Assembly (NCBI GenBank): GCA_903910385.1
Contig: CAIVZM010000023.1
Coordinates: forward strand, 62,001 to 126,000
Origin: an uncultured Armatimonadota bacterium
GTDB taxonomy: Bacteria; Armatimonadota; Armatimonadia; Armatimonadales; Armatimonadaceae
Direction: 5' to 3'
DNA: 64,000 nt
This document shows positions 25,543-33,583 of the stretch, in pieces (within the stretch, counting starts at the first letter, position 1; every line of letters begins with the position of its first letter). Below the pieces are notes generated by a model. It searched no databases. It saw nothing but the letters and a program-made list of their open reading frames with translations, and was not told the DNA's origin. The translations under genes were made by a program, and so were the position numbers.

Positions 25543-26547
25543 TTATTCTGCAAGCGTTTTCACGAACCCGATCCAGGCGGGTTGTTTGACAAAGCCCAGA
25601 GCTTCGTTAATCAACAGCATGGCGCGATTGGTCTGGTCATTGAAGGTTTTGATTTCGGGAGCGCCGACGGATTGCGCATAGGCGACGCCGCGCAATTTCA
25701 TCGCCAGCGCAATTCCTTTTCGGCGGTATTCACGACGTACTCCCGTGCCTCCCTGCATCAGTTTGTTGTCCGCTTGATTTTTCCAGAGGGCGCTTTCCCC
25801 AACCCAGTAATCGCCGTCGAGGGCGATTTGGATTGCTTCTGGCGCGAAATTTGGATTGTTGAGGGTGGAAAGAAGGAAGTTTTCGTAAGAAAACTGGGTC
25901 AAAGTATCCGGCGCTGGCATATCCTGAACAATGGCCCACTCGATATCGTAGTAACGCTCTTTCCAGTCCGGCGTAGATATCATTAACTCCGATAGGGGCT
26001 TGATCGTTATACCCGCATCCGCAACGCGCTTTTCCGCCTCGGCGAAGGGAGCGAAATCGAAGGCAGGAACCGCAAGACGCGATTCCCAATCTCGAAATTC
26101 TTCCGTGAAGCCACGTTTGGTCAGGAAACGAAGACCTTCCGGTTTGCATTCTTGGGCATGGGCTCGTAACTGGATCGGATTATATTCTTTCAGGGCGGAA
26201 ATCACCGTTTCATGAAGAGCGGAACCGACGCCTCTGCCACGATGGCTTTCGAGAACATCCGCATTCACCGAAAACTTTTGCGGATGCCACATATCCGATT
26301 GTTGACCGTATCCGCCATAGCCGACGATCTCTCCGGTAGGGGTATCTTCCGCCAGAAAACGCGCCCAGCGGATTTTAGGATCGCGCGTGGAATCGCGGAA
26401 CTTCCATTCTTCTACCGTCGTGGCGAAATCTGGCTGGACAGCATTATGAACCGCCACAACCGAAGGGTAATCGTCCGTGGTAAAGGGGCGAATTTTAAAG
26501 GGGAATGCAGTCAATTCTTTTTCTCCTGTCGAAAAGCCTAATGTCAT
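25543..26547 (-). CDS. Double-GNAT acetyltransferase, paralogue 1
   Basis: A protein of about 334 residues with two GNAT domains: LESHRGRGVGSALHETV in the N-terminal half and YRRKGIALAMKLRGVAYAQS in the C-terminal half, ending with NEALGFVKQPAWIGFVK like its neighbours. It is first in the tandem array of three. I start it at the ATG at 26547, one codon after a GTG. It lies 85 nt downstream of the six-gene membrane operon on the same strand and could be read through from it. Confidence 0.9.
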   Translation of the reverse strand: MTLGFSTGEKELTAFPFKIRPFTTDDYPSVVAVHNAVQPDFATTVEEWKFRDSTRDPKIRWARFLAEDTPTGEIVGYGGYGQQSDMWHPQKFSVNADVLESHRGRGVGSALHETVISALKEYNPIQLRAHAQECKPEGLRFLTKRGFTEEFRDWESRLAVPAFDFAPFAEAEKRVADAGITIKPLSELMISTPDWKERYYDIEWAIVQDMPAPDTLTQFSYENFLLSTLNNPNFAPEAIQIALDGDYWVGESALWKNQADNKLMQGGTGVRREYRRKGIALAMKLRGVAYAQSVGAPEIKTFNDQTNRAMLLINEALGFVKQPAWIGFVKTLAE

Positions 26548-26632
26548 CACGAGCGCCTCTGCCGTATCGCAGGAGAAGGGTTGAATGTTAAATGATTTCT
26601 CTAACTTTGAGTAGGATCGTCGGTTACGACGG

Positions 26633-27334
26633 TCACCCTTTCATTCCCAGTACAGTCACCTGAAACCAGTCGTGTATCAGGAAGAACATACGACCAATTA
26701 ACAGTGACATACGCGCCATGATCGTCGAACCAAAAATAGCGCCGAAGGCGAACATCAGAGTGTAACGCCCGAACCGTGATGTCATTCGAATTGCAGGATG
26801 ACGCTGTTCAAAAGAAAAGAAGAAGTAGACCATGACCGAAATGACAATGGCGAGAAACAGCAGGTTGTTTAAGATTGCTGATGTTCCGGTAAGCCAGTAT
26901 GCGCCGGGCATGGAAGCTTCCGGAGGATTCATCAGCGGGATATTGACCGCCGATTTGACCAGCGGAAAGTAGGTGGCGGCGAACGCCTGAAAGGTGCGAC
27001 CTGCCGCCGCGCCAAAGAAAAAGCCGAAGATCAGTCGGCTCATCCAGGCATGGCGCGGGAAGAACACCATATAAAAGAGAAGCCCGGCTGGCAACGCCAG
27101 CGCCCACCACCACTGACCATCATTGGTCATCGGTTCCCACCATTGCGGTTTCAGGATTGTTGTCCAGGTCTGTGAAATCGTATAACCTGTCGCTAAACCG
27201 AGAAAAAGATGTTCCAGAAAACGATAGACCTTATTTTCCTTATAAAGAATCGAATAGATGCCCAGAGTGCAAAGCGCAGCGCACCAGATGTAGATCACAC
27301 GGACAGTGGCGTCATTGCTGAGAAAATCGAACAT
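26633..27334 (-). CDS. Polytopic membrane protein, membrane operon gene 6
   Basis: A 233-residue protein with about six membrane helices and Trp-rich loops. I start it at the ATG at 27334 (MFDFLSN), 5 nt after the preceding stop; a longer frame upstream would overlap that gene by almost 300 nt and reads as low-quality basic sequence. No family recognised. It is the last gene of a six-gene operon of membrane proteins (30744 to 26633) behind a consensus promoter. Confidence 0.75.
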   Translation of the reverse strand: MFDFLSNDATVRVIYIWCAALCTLGIYSILYKENKVYRFLEHLFLGLATGYTISQTWTTILKPQWWEPMTNDGQWWWALALPAGLLFYMVFFPRHAWMSRLIFGFFFGAAAGRTFQAFAATYFPLVKSAVNIPLMNPPEASMPGAYWLTGTSAILNNLLFLAIVISVMVYFFFSFEQRHPAIRMTSRFGRYTLMFAFGAIFGSTIMARMSLLIGRMFFLIHDWFQVTVLGMKG

Positions 27335-27339
27335 CGCTC

Positions 27340-28221
27340 TTACGCCCTCCCTTGTTGACGTCGTAAACGTCGTTCGGCGAACATTCCGAGATTTCCGAGC
27401 AAGATCAGGAGAATAATCAGCAGGTGCGAGAGGGAAAGCGATGCGCCGCCGCGATGTCCGAAACCATCCACTCCCAGAAGCGTCTCGTACTCGGATGCGC
27501 CGCGCAGACCGAGCATCATTCCCTGCAGTTGTCCTGACTTCAGCAACGGATATTTTTCCGGCCCCATGACGGCGGTGGGGCAATAAACGGTAGGAATGGG
27601 CTTTTCTCCCGCGCGCTGAAAGAACTGGAGCCACGGGGGCAATGTTTCGCTCGGAGTCACTTCTACAATCAGGTTGATATCGTTTACCGTTTTCACCTGC
27701 GCCATGATGGGCAGGGAAGTGAGGGCGGCGCCTGCGGAATCTTTCTCAAATGCGCCCGGAAGGTCATCGACAGCGGCTTTGAGGCGAACTTCGATGGCAT
27801 CCGGGGGACAAAAACCCAGATCGACATAGTCTGAGCCGTACACATACTTGTATTCCTCTGCCAGCTTGTCCGCCACGGCCCTTCCCAGTTCGCGTCCCTG
27901 TGGAGTGGCGAAGGCGAATACGGCGAATTTTAGCTTGAGCCGCATCAAGTGACGGACGATGGCTTCGTTCTGGGTTTGATTTTCCGCCAGAGTCCCGCCG
28001 CTGTAGTTAGTGCAGACGATCGCCAGTTTTTTACTTTCGACAGGGTCTTTGGCGATACTCTCGATTGTATTGTACAGAGACTGCGTCTCTGGCATGACCA
28101 CAGGGCGCGGTTGAGGAACGTCCACCGCTATCGGAACGGCAATGCAGAGCGCAAGCAAAAGATACAGGATACGGCGGTCGATTCGCTGGGCGCGAACAAT
28201 CAATCGGAGGAAATTATCCAT
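27340..28221 (-). CDS. Membrane-anchored extracytoplasmic protein, membrane operon gene 5
   Basis: A 293-residue protein with one membrane helix near the N-terminus (about 18-35) and one near the C-terminus (about 265-283), enclosing a globular domain of about 225 residues. The domain alternates strands and helices (for example LAIVCTNYSGGTLAEN and KFAVFAFATPQGRE), which resembles a Rossmann-like or periplasmic-binding-type fold, but I cannot assign a family. It could be the sensing or ligand-binding part of a complex formed with the polytopic proteins encoded on either side. Confidence 0.75.
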   Translation of the reverse strand: MDNFLRLIVRAQRIDRRILYLLLALCIAVPIAVDVPQPRPVVMPETQSLYNTIESIAKDPVESKKLAIVCTNYSGGTLAENQTQNEAIVRHLMRLKLKFAVFAFATPQGRELGRAVADKLAEEYKYVYGSDYVDLGFCPPDAIEVRLKAAVDDLPGAFEKDSAGAALTSLPIMAQVKTVNDINLIVEVTPSETLPPWLQFFQRAGEKPIPTVYCPTAVMGPEKYPLLKSGQLQGMMLGLRGASEYETLLGVDGFGHRGGASLSLSHLLIILLILLGNLGMFAERRLRRQQGRA

Positions 28222-28270
28222 TAAAATGCACCGTTCTCCGGGTCTGAATGCCTCATCTCAGAATGTACCC

Positions 28271-29080
28271 TCACAGTTCCTCATCAAAGAACGCGCCGCG
28301 TTCCAGAGAAAGCCATAGCCGCAAGGCGGTCGCCAGTGTGCCGACGCCGATCCCCAGAGAGATCGCCAGTTGCGCTGGCGAGTTGACGCGAGTCAAAATC
28401 CAGTTGGAAAGATTCTCCACGCGAAAATTCGACGAAAAGTTTTCATTTGGAATCCAGGCGGTCAGAAGTTGCCCGAGGGTCACCTGCCCGATCATGATAA
28501 TGACGGCGGACATCAGAAGTATCCCTGCTTCCACCGTGCGGATTCGGAACGCCCGATACGCGGCGGAAACAATATAAAAAGCGACAATCGAAAACATGGT
28601 TGCATTCAGAGGATTGAAGCCCCCGTCATACATGATCCGGTAAAATCCTGCGATCTGCGGCGATTTATCGTACTCTTTCCAGATCGCGGGAATCGCCATT
28701 GCCAGAATAGCTCCCAGCAGGACAGCGGAAAAGCCCCAGTTTTCCCGACGTTTGGCTACTGCTCTCCCATGAATACTGACCATAGAGTACAGGCCAAGAC
28801 CAAGCGCGAATGCGCCTAAAATCGTCGTGACCGAGGAAACGGGCTTGATGTAGGCGGTGAGAAAGTTCTTTCCTGCCATGGGACCGGCGGTATCGACCGG
28901 CCAGAAAAACTCCAACGCGAAAAACAGTCCGCCCAGAAAAGTGATTCCGGCGATTAACGTCTTGCGCAGGCTTTTTGGCGTCAACGAGAGGGCGTAGAGG
29001 ATACCAAGCCCGACCACGAACGCGCCGATGATATACGCCCACAGTTCCGCGCCCTGTTTGGGTACAAAGAAACCGCCCAT
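28271..29080 (-). CDS. Polytopic membrane protein, membrane operon gene 4
   Basis: A 269-residue protein with seven or so membrane helices. The ATG at 29080 has a strong AGGAGG site and lies 1 nt after the preceding stop; an in-frame extension upstream would overlap gene 3. Loops contain paired charged residues (KRRENWGF, WKEYDKSP). No family recognised. It lies between gene 3 and the membrane-anchored extracytoplasmic protein and is clearly co-translated with gene 3. Confidence 0.78.
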   Translation of the reverse strand: MGGFFVPKQGAELWAYIIGAFVVGLGILYALSLTPKSLRKTLIAGITFLGGLFFALEFFWPVDTAGPMAGKNFLTAYIKPVSSVTTILGAFALGLGLYSMVSIHGRAVAKRRENWGFSAVLLGAILAMAIPAIWKEYDKSPQIAGFYRIMYDGGFNPLNATMFSIVAFYIVSAAYRAFRIRTVEAGILLMSAVIIMIGQVTLGQLLTAWIPNENFSSNFRVENLSNWILTRVNSPAQLAISLGIGVGTLATALRLWLSLERGAFFDEEL

Positions 29081-29081
29081 C

Positions 29082-29894
29082 TTACTTTCCTCCTGTTGCG
29101 GCGCGGAAGTAAGCGGCGAAGGTTTCCAGGTCTTTATCGCCAAAGATGTTGGCGATAAAAGGACTGCCAAAGGTCACCAACACAACTCCCAGAATAATCA
29201 TTCCGAGAAGTAGCATCTTACCGATATCCTGCCCGATCAACGAACCTAACAGCGTCGGTTGCCGGGTGATATAGGCGGTGGCAGCATAATACTCATCCCC
29301 GATGAGGACATAATCGCAGGCGGCGATAAAGAAGGGCACCTGAGTTGTCGATGGCGTCCCCGCTATCTGGATCGCGCCCACCTGATTGGCGTTCTCCGCG
29401 ATAATGAGCGCTTCGGCATAGAAGGTGCCAAAAAGGAAGGTCGCTGCCGGACGCTCTCGCTGAATAATTCCGGCGACCCCTGCCGCATAAGCGAATTGCT
29501 CGCCAGAAAGAAAGGGCAGATCTTGCTCATTGAACACATCCGGGCGACCCCCGGCGGTATAGGCGGCGCGCAGGGCTTCTTCGGCAATGGGAACCTGTGC
29601 TGCGTTTCGCAAGGGCAGAACGATACGGTGGGCAAATCTGGCGGCGGTTGTCGCAACGCTGGAGATAATCGCCAGCGCCTGGAGCGTGATGACATCGACA
29701 TCGCCGAGTCCGATGGAACCCAGAATGGGGCGTCCCATCTCGACCGCTCGGCCTACCGCTTCCTCAATGGCGTTCAAGCCGGGTATACGGCGAAGATAGA
29801 GTTTCTTTCCGCGCCGCGCTGAAAGAATCGCATAGAGAATAATGCCGGAAAGGACAAGCAAAATGATCCGGGCTGGCCAGGTGGCATGTTTCAC
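29082..29894 (-). CDS. Membrane protein (DUF6754-like), membrane operon gene 3
   Basis: A 270-residue protein with membrane helices at both ends (about 8-25 and 225-245) and a long central region rich in Ala, Gly and Ile. It has conspicuous motifs (SIGLGDVDVITLQALAI, AATFLFGTFYAEALII, ACDYVLIGDEYYAATAYI) that recall a family I believe is catalogued as DUF6754, found in several bacterial and archaeal lineages without known function. The overlap with gene 2 (4 nt) and the 1-nt gap to gene 4 make it part of a tightly coupled set. Confidence 0.75.
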   Translation of the reverse strand: MKHATWPARIILLVLSGIILYAILSARRGKKLYLRRIPGLNAIEEAVGRAVEMGRPILGSIGLGDVDVITLQALAIISSVATTAARFAHRIVLPLRNAAQVPIAEEALRAAYTAGGRPDVFNEQDLPFLSGEQFAYAAGVAGIIQRERPAATFLFGTFYAEALIIAENANQVGAIQIAGTPSTTQVPFFIAACDYVLIGDEYYAATAYITRQPTLLGSLIGQDIGKMLLLGMIILGVVLVTFGSPFIANIFGDKDLETFAAYFRAATGGK

Positions 29895-30292
29895 TGCGTA
29901 GCGTCTCCTTTATCAGAATGGGAGGATTCGTGACGCATTGAGGCGCAAAGCGAGGGCGGATCGCTGTCGTTCCTCTTGACTTCCTGCCTGTCAGTATCAC
30001 TGTCGGCATCGAAGGAAAGGTTTTGCAGTAAAGCGTCCAGCGCCACCGGATCTCCCAGCAGGCGCACCGCTTTTTCCATTCGTTCCAGACCGAGGAGGGG
30101 AGCAAGCATCGGCGTCAACGCCACTACCGACTGCGACAGGATGAACCCCAGCGGGCGATGCGTTTCCAGAAGAAAATAAACCGGAGTTTCCATACCGCGT
30201 TTCCGAATCGCCACCGATAACTCGGAGACCAGTTCCGTGCGTTCCTGTGGTGTTAGCGGTGTATCGAAACGGGCAAGCGAAGCGGGAATCAT
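29891..30292 (-). CDS. Soluble protein, membrane operon gene 2
   Basis: A 133-residue protein from the ATG at 30292, which overlaps the stop of gene 1 (ATGA). It has an Arg/Glu-rich N-terminal half, a moderately hydrophobic segment (LGFILSQSVVALTPMLAPLLG) and a polar, Asp/Ser-rich tail. No family recognised. A much longer open frame upstream overlaps gene 1 in another frame and is not supported. It may be a cytoplasmic adaptor for the membrane proteins of the operon. Confidence 0.65.
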   Translation of the reverse strand: MIPASLARFDTPLTPQERTELVSELSVAIRKRGMETPVYFLLETHRPLGFILSQSVVALTPMLAPLLGLERMEKAVRLLGDPVALDALLQNLSFDADSDTDRQEVKRNDSDPPSLCASMRHESSHSDKGDATQ

Positions 30293-30744
30293 TCCGCGTC
30301 TCCTTTCCAGCATCTCTTGACGATCATTCGTAATTCGTCCGGCGACTCCTTGCCATATAAAAGGCGAACGCCCCGGAAATGATCCAGACGCGAGGGTCGG
30401 GGAAGCGGCGAAAGGAAGATGCCATCTTGCCCGTAGCTTGCGCGTTTCACTTCCTTCCATTCCAGAAAAAACCGGGTCAGAATTCCATCCGCATGCGCTC
30501 CCTGCGTTGTGAGGCGGTAGGTGATGGGAAAAAGATAGTCGGACAGACTCGCCGTCAGGATCAGCAGGGACGAGACCAGCAACAGGGGATGCGGTAACGA
30601 GAGACGCCAGAACAGCGTCGTTACCACGTAACCGAGAACGACTAAAACCAAGCGTTCGGGATGGTCTCGTAAACGATGGACGCGCCACAATAAGAGCGTC
30701 TCGTCGGACGCTGTGGCGGCGGGATGGCGAACCGCAAGCGACAT
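30289..30744 (-). CDS. Membrane protein with PH-like tail, membrane operon gene 1
   Basis: A 151-residue protein with two closely spaced membrane helices (about residues 30-68) followed by a C-terminal domain in which YRLTTQGAHADGILTRFFLEWKEVKRASYGQDGIFLSP reads like the bacterial PH domains seen in membrane proteins (strand, turn, I.W.(E/D)I..). It is the first gene of the six-gene operon, with a Shine-Dalgarno-like GAGGAA ahead of the ATG and a perfect promoter about 20 nt upstream. Confidence 0.75.
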   Translation of the reverse strand: MSLAVRHPAATASDETLLLWRVHRLRDHPERLVLVVLGYVVTTLFWRLSLPHPLLLVSSLLILTASLSDYLFPITYRLTTQGAHADGILTRFFLEWKEVKRASYGQDGIFLSPLPRPSRLDHFRGVRLLYGKESPDELRMIVKRCWKGDAE

Positions 30745-30767
30745 GACAGGGTTCCTCAGGATGCGGG

Positions 30768-30797
30768 ATTATAGACCGATATATACGTTAGTGTCAA
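30768..30797 (-). promoter_or_regulatory. Consensus sigma-70 promoter of the membrane operon
   Basis: On the minus strand TTGACA (30797-30792) and TATAAT (30773-30768) are both perfect, with an 18-bp spacer. The predicted start site is about 17 nt before the ATG at 30744, so the whole six-gene operon appears to be strongly expressed from here. Confidence 0.85.
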
Positions 30798-30954
30798 GAA
30801 AGCGGACATACAGGCGATATTTCTGTCGGTTCGAGGGAATTCCGGGAGCGTGGGGAAAGCGTGTCGCAGCGTCCTGGTAGGGTTCTTCCCTCCGCTCTCG
30901 TCATCGGAGGCGTTCTTGTGTTATAATGCGGATAACCGTGATTAGAGGTAGCGC

Positions 30955-31509
30955 ATGACTTCTGGCCCAGTAGCCGCATTTCTGGCTCGACCAGGCGCAC
31001 GACAATTTCTGAAATTCTGCCTTGTTGGCGCTTCCTCGTTCGTGATTGATTTTGGTCTGCTGAATCTGTTGCATTACAGAGGGGGTCTTTCCGTTGCGCT
31101 TGCCGCGACGATTTCCTTTTTCTGCGCTATCTGTAATGGCTTCTACTGGAATCGCCGCTGGACTTTCAAAGGTCAGGCGGGTGATATACACAAGCAATTT
31201 TCGCTGTTTGTCGGCACAAATCTGGTCGGTTGGATACTGAATCTGACGATCATGACCCTTGTTCTGATGATTGGCGGATCTCTCGGGTGGATGAAGATCA
31301 ATCGTAGCGCGTGGGACATCGCACGGATGATCGCTTTCCGCGAAGGCAATGATCATATCAATCCGCTGGCTTTGAACGGAGCGAAAATGATCGCTACCGC
31401 CATTGTGCTGGTATGGAATTTCACGGCGGCGCGTTTATGGACATTCCGAGCGCAGCCCGAGGAACCGCGTTCTACGTCGGTTGCCCCGGTCGAATCCCGC
31501 GCCCGTTGA
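30955..31509 (+). CDS. GtrA-like membrane protein
   Basis: A 184-residue four-helix GtrA-family protein, thought to flip or pass polyprenyl-linked sugars across the inner membrane for surface-glycan modification. LKFCLVGASSFVIDFGLLNLL opens the fold, NGFYWNRRWTF marks the conserved loop between helices 2 and 3, and WNFTAARLWTFR closes it. An insertion of about 25 charged residues between helices 3 and 4 (SLGWMKINRSAWDIARMIAFR) makes it longer than usual. TATAAT at 30922 may be its -10 box. It is divergent from the membrane operon. Confidence 0.9.
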   Translation: MTSGPVAAFLARPGARQFLKFCLVGASSFVIDFGLLNLLHYRGGLSVALAATISFFCAICNGFYWNRRWTFKGQAGDIHKQFSLFVGTNLVGWILNLTIMTLVLMIGGSLGWMKINRSAWDIARMIAFREGNDHINPLALNGAKMIATAIVLVWNFTAARLWTFRAQPEEPRSTSVAPVESRAR

Positions 31510-31560
31510 GTGTCCCCTTTCCGCGTTCCTGAACTGGAACGCACAACAGAATAGGATTCT

Positions 31561-33480
31561 ATGGCGAAAGAGATTATCGTCAACGCCGATGTGCGGGAAT
31601 CGCGCATCGCTGTCCGTGAGGACAATCAGTTAGTGGAACTGCATATCGAACGCGAAGAACGCGTCGTTGGCAGTATTTATAAAGCGCGAGTGGAAAGCGT
31701 CCATCAAGGCATGGATGCGTCCTTCGTGGATATCGGACTGGAACGGAACGCTTTCCTGTACGCCGGGGACATTCTCGGCAATGACGAAAGCGAAGACCGC
31801 AATGGCGCCGCCAACGGCGCTTCTGGCGGAGGATTGGATCGCCGTGGACGGCGCACACGTCCCCATCAGACCATCAATCAACTGGTCAAGAAGAATCAGG
31901 AAATTCTGGTTCAGGTGGTCAAAGGGCCTCGTGGCAGCAAGGGCGCCCGTGTCTCTACCCGCATCTCTCTGCCGGGGCGCTATCTGGTATTCATGCCGGA
32001 TGAAGCGTCTCTGGGCGTTTCCCGTAAAATCGAAGACCCCAAAGAGCGCGACCGCCTGAAGCGGATTGTGGAAAACATTCGCAAGCCGGGATACGGTCTG
32101 ATCGTGCGTACCGAAGCGGAAGAAAAATCCGAGCGTGAACTGCGTCAGGACCTGGAGTTTCTGGAGCGCACCTGGTCTGATATCGAGCGCAAGGCGGCGG
32201 TCACTCCGGCTCCGAACCTTGTCTATGCTGACCTGACATTGTTATTCCGGATCCTCAGGGATGCCTTCGGACAGGATGTCGATAAGCTGATTCTGGATTC
32301 GGCGGAAGATTACCGACGCGCCCATGAACTTCTGGACTTCTTCGGTCCGAATCTCAAAGATCGAGTCGATCTCTATGATGGTGAAAAGCCGATTTTTGAG
32401 TTTTACAACATCGAACAGGATATGCAACGCCTGTTGGAGCGGCGCGTATGGCTGAAGTCCGGGGGGTATCTTGTGATCGACCAGGCGGAAGCTCTGGTCG
32501 CAATCGATGTCAACTCCGGACGCTTTACTGGTTCCGGAACCGGGTTGAACGACACTATCCTTCAGACCAACCTCGAAGCGGTAGCGGAAATCGGGCGGCA
32601 ACTGCGTCTGCGCGACCTCGGCGGAATTCTGGTTCTTGACCTGATCGATATGAGTAACGTCAACGACCGGAAACGAGTCGAGACCGCTCTGGAATCAGCC
32701 CTCAAAAAAGACAAGTCCCGTTGTAAGTACAGCCATATCTCTCCGCTGGGCCTGGTCGAAATGACCCGGAAACGAACCGGAGAGACGGTCAACGAGCAGA
32801 TGAATGAACCGTGCCCGTACTGCAACGGGAACGGTAAACTGGCTTCGCCGGAATCGGTGGCGATTCAAATCGCCCGTGACCTGCGTCGTCTGACGCGAGT
32901 GCAAACTTCGGCGGAAGCGTTCCATGTTCGTTGTCATCCGCTGGTGGCGACCTTCCTCGTCGGAGAGGATGGAACCGAACTGGAGCAATTGGAGCATTCC
33001 CTTCAACGCGGCGTATTTGTCCGTGTCGCGCATGAATTACATCAGGAAAAATACGAGATCCAACCCGGTAAAATGGACGAACTGGATCGACGCTTCAATC
33101 TCTACCGACGCGGACAGATTGTCGAAGTCAAGGTTTTGCGTGGCGGGTTGTTGCAAGCTCCCGCCGCATCCGCCTGTACGGAAAGTGGTCTTCTGGTCGA
33201 ACTGCCGGAAGGCGCTCGACTTGCCGGACAATCCACCCGTGTCCGTCTGGTTTCTGTCGGACGTTCCTCCGCCAATGGCGAAGCGATGAGCAAAGGGCCG
33301 GATAACGCCCGCCCGCAAAACGCGCCGCCGTCCGGCGGGGTTTCGCGCCCGGTTCGTCATGAGCCGCGTGAGCCACGGGAGCGTCCCACGGCGCTGGTCG
33401 TCGTCAAGGAAGCGGAAGAGGCTAACGGGGCAAATAAACGCCGACGGCGGAAGAAGAATCGGGATACGCAGTCGGCATAA
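31561..33480 (+). CDS. rng: Ribonuclease E/G family endoribonuclease
   Basis: A 639-residue Rne/Rng family enzyme, the main RNA-processing and decay endonuclease. It has an S1 domain (KARVESVHQGMDASFVDIG, about 40-120), an RNase-H-like region, and the catalytic DNase-I-like part with VAIDVNSGRF (about 311-321) and LGGILVLDLIDM. The Zn-link is CPYCNGNG (about 418-425), required for dimerisation. The domain order fits RNase G rather than RNase E; a long basic tail (KRRRRKKN) replaces the scaffold of RNase E. An insertion of Gly and Arg residues interrupts the S1 domain (about 80-100). Symbol rng is the best fit. Confidence 0.93.
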   Translation: MAKEIIVNADVRESRIAVREDNQLVELHIEREERVVGSIYKARVESVHQGMDASFVDIGLERNAFLYAGDILGNDESEDRNGAANGASGGGLDRRGRRTRPHQTINQLVKKNQEILVQVVKGPRGSKGARVSTRISLPGRYLVFMPDEASLGVSRKIEDPKERDRLKRIVENIRKPGYGLIVRTEAEEKSERELRQDLEFLERTWSDIERKAAVTPAPNLVYADLTLLFRILRDAFGQDVDKLILDSAEDYRRAHELLDFFGPNLKDRVDLYDGEKPIFEFYNIEQDMQRLLERRVWLKSGGYLVIDQAEALVAIDVNSGRFTGSGTGLNDTILQTNLEAVAEIGRQLRLRDLGGILVLDLIDMSNVNDRKRVETALESALKKDKSRCKYSHISPLGLVEMTRKRTGETVNEQMNEPCPYCNGNGKLASPESVAIQIARDLRRLTRVQTSAEAFHVRCHPLVATFLVGEDGTELEQLEHSLQRGVFVRVAHELHQEKYEIQPGKMDELDRRFNLYRRGQIVEVKVLRGGLLQAPAASACTESGLLVELPEGARLAGQSTRVRLVSVGRSSANGEAMSKGPDNARPQNAPPSGGVSRPVRHEPREPRERPTALVVVKEAEEANGANKRRRRKKNRDTQSA

Positions 33481-33526
33481 CAAAGAGAAGCTGAGGGAGA
33501 AAATCTCCGGCAGAATATCGACACAA

Positions 33527-33556
33527 GAACGCGACGCCCATCAGGACGTCGCGTTC
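33527..33556 (+). terminator. Hairpin downstream of the RNase gene
   Basis: GAACGCGACG (33527-33536) and CGTCGCGTTC (33547-33556) form a perfect 10-bp stem around a 10-nt loop. The following bases are TCTCGTTGATAG, only weakly U-rich. Confidence 0.55.
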
Positions 33557-33583
33557 TCTCGTTGATAGCGTGAGGGTAACGCA

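Noticed and set aside
27335-27634. 100-residue N-terminal extension of membrane operon gene 6
   Set aside because: Overlaps gene 5 in a different frame, is Arg-rich and not domain-like; the ATG at 27334 fits the gap.
30293-30688. 132-residue N-terminal extension of membrane operon gene 2
   Set aside because: Runs through gene 1 in another frame; the ATG at 30292 overlaps the gene 1 stop as expected for coupled genes.
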